This document shows positions 5,111 through 5,131 of a stretch of DNA of 5,131 nt, piece after piece. Numbering within the stretch: position 1 is the first letter of the stretch; each line of letters starts with the position of its first letter. Position numbers and translations under genes: made by a program. The DNA is taken from assembly GCA_028277865.1 (NCBI GenBank), contig JANQFM010000164.1:1-5131 (forward strand), written 5' to 3'. The notes beneath the pieces are model-generated. The model did no database searches. It had not been told where the DNA came from and saw nothing but the letters and a program-made list of their open reading frames with translations. This DNA comes from Acidobacteriota bacterium. Lineage in GTDB: Bacteria > Acidobacteriota > UBA6911 > RPQK01 > DATIPO01.

Positions 5111-5131
5111 ACGAGAATCTCTGACTGCGAA

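Overview
The window is GC-rich bacterial chromosomal DNA with four intact protein genes: three on the plus strand and one on the minus strand between the last two. The best clues to its origin are a PrsR-type regulator of the PEP-CTERM/exosortase exopolysaccharide system, an exported M55 D-aminopeptidase, and heptameric tandem repeats in the gaps between genes. Together these fit a diderm environmental bacterium. Acidobacteriota is my first guess at low confidence; Proteobacteria, Nitrospirota or a neighbouring phylum are also possible. No rRNA, tRNA, transposase, integrase, phage gene or CRISPR array is visible.

Layout. Positions 5-1396 (+) encode a WbpA-like nucleotide-sugar dehydrogenase that would make UDP-hexosaminuronic acids for surface polysaccharide. 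After a 208-bp gap holding a five-unit heptamer repeat, 1605-2960 (+) encodes PrsR, a sigma-54-dependent response regulator. A convergent gene at 3670-3020 (-) encodes a small XRE-family DNA-binding protein with an unassigned C-terminal domain; its last ~22 codons run through degenerate heptamer repeats. A gap of about 410 bp (3671-4081) lies between this gene and the divergent last gene. It holds a dyad, a 7-bp direct repeat with 10-bp period, inverted repeats, a weak sigma-54-like motif and a stem-loop just before a strong Shine-Dalgarno. Positions 4082-4999 (+) encode an M55 D-aminopeptidase with an N-terminal signal peptide. The window ends in three consecutive heptamer arrays.

How the genes may work together. 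The dehydrogenase and PrsR fit the regulatory edge of an exopolysaccharide/PEP-CTERM locus that probably continues upstream of position 1. The XRE protein and the M55 peptidase look like a separate unit, and the sequence does not tie them directly to polysaccharide production. The XRE protein probably acts on the shared divergent region.

The least ordinary feature is not a protein. It is a set of short tandem arrays with different sequences but the same 7-bp period, found in several intergenic gaps, one of which has been absorbed into the 3' end of a gene. I see no clear new enzymatic or defence system.
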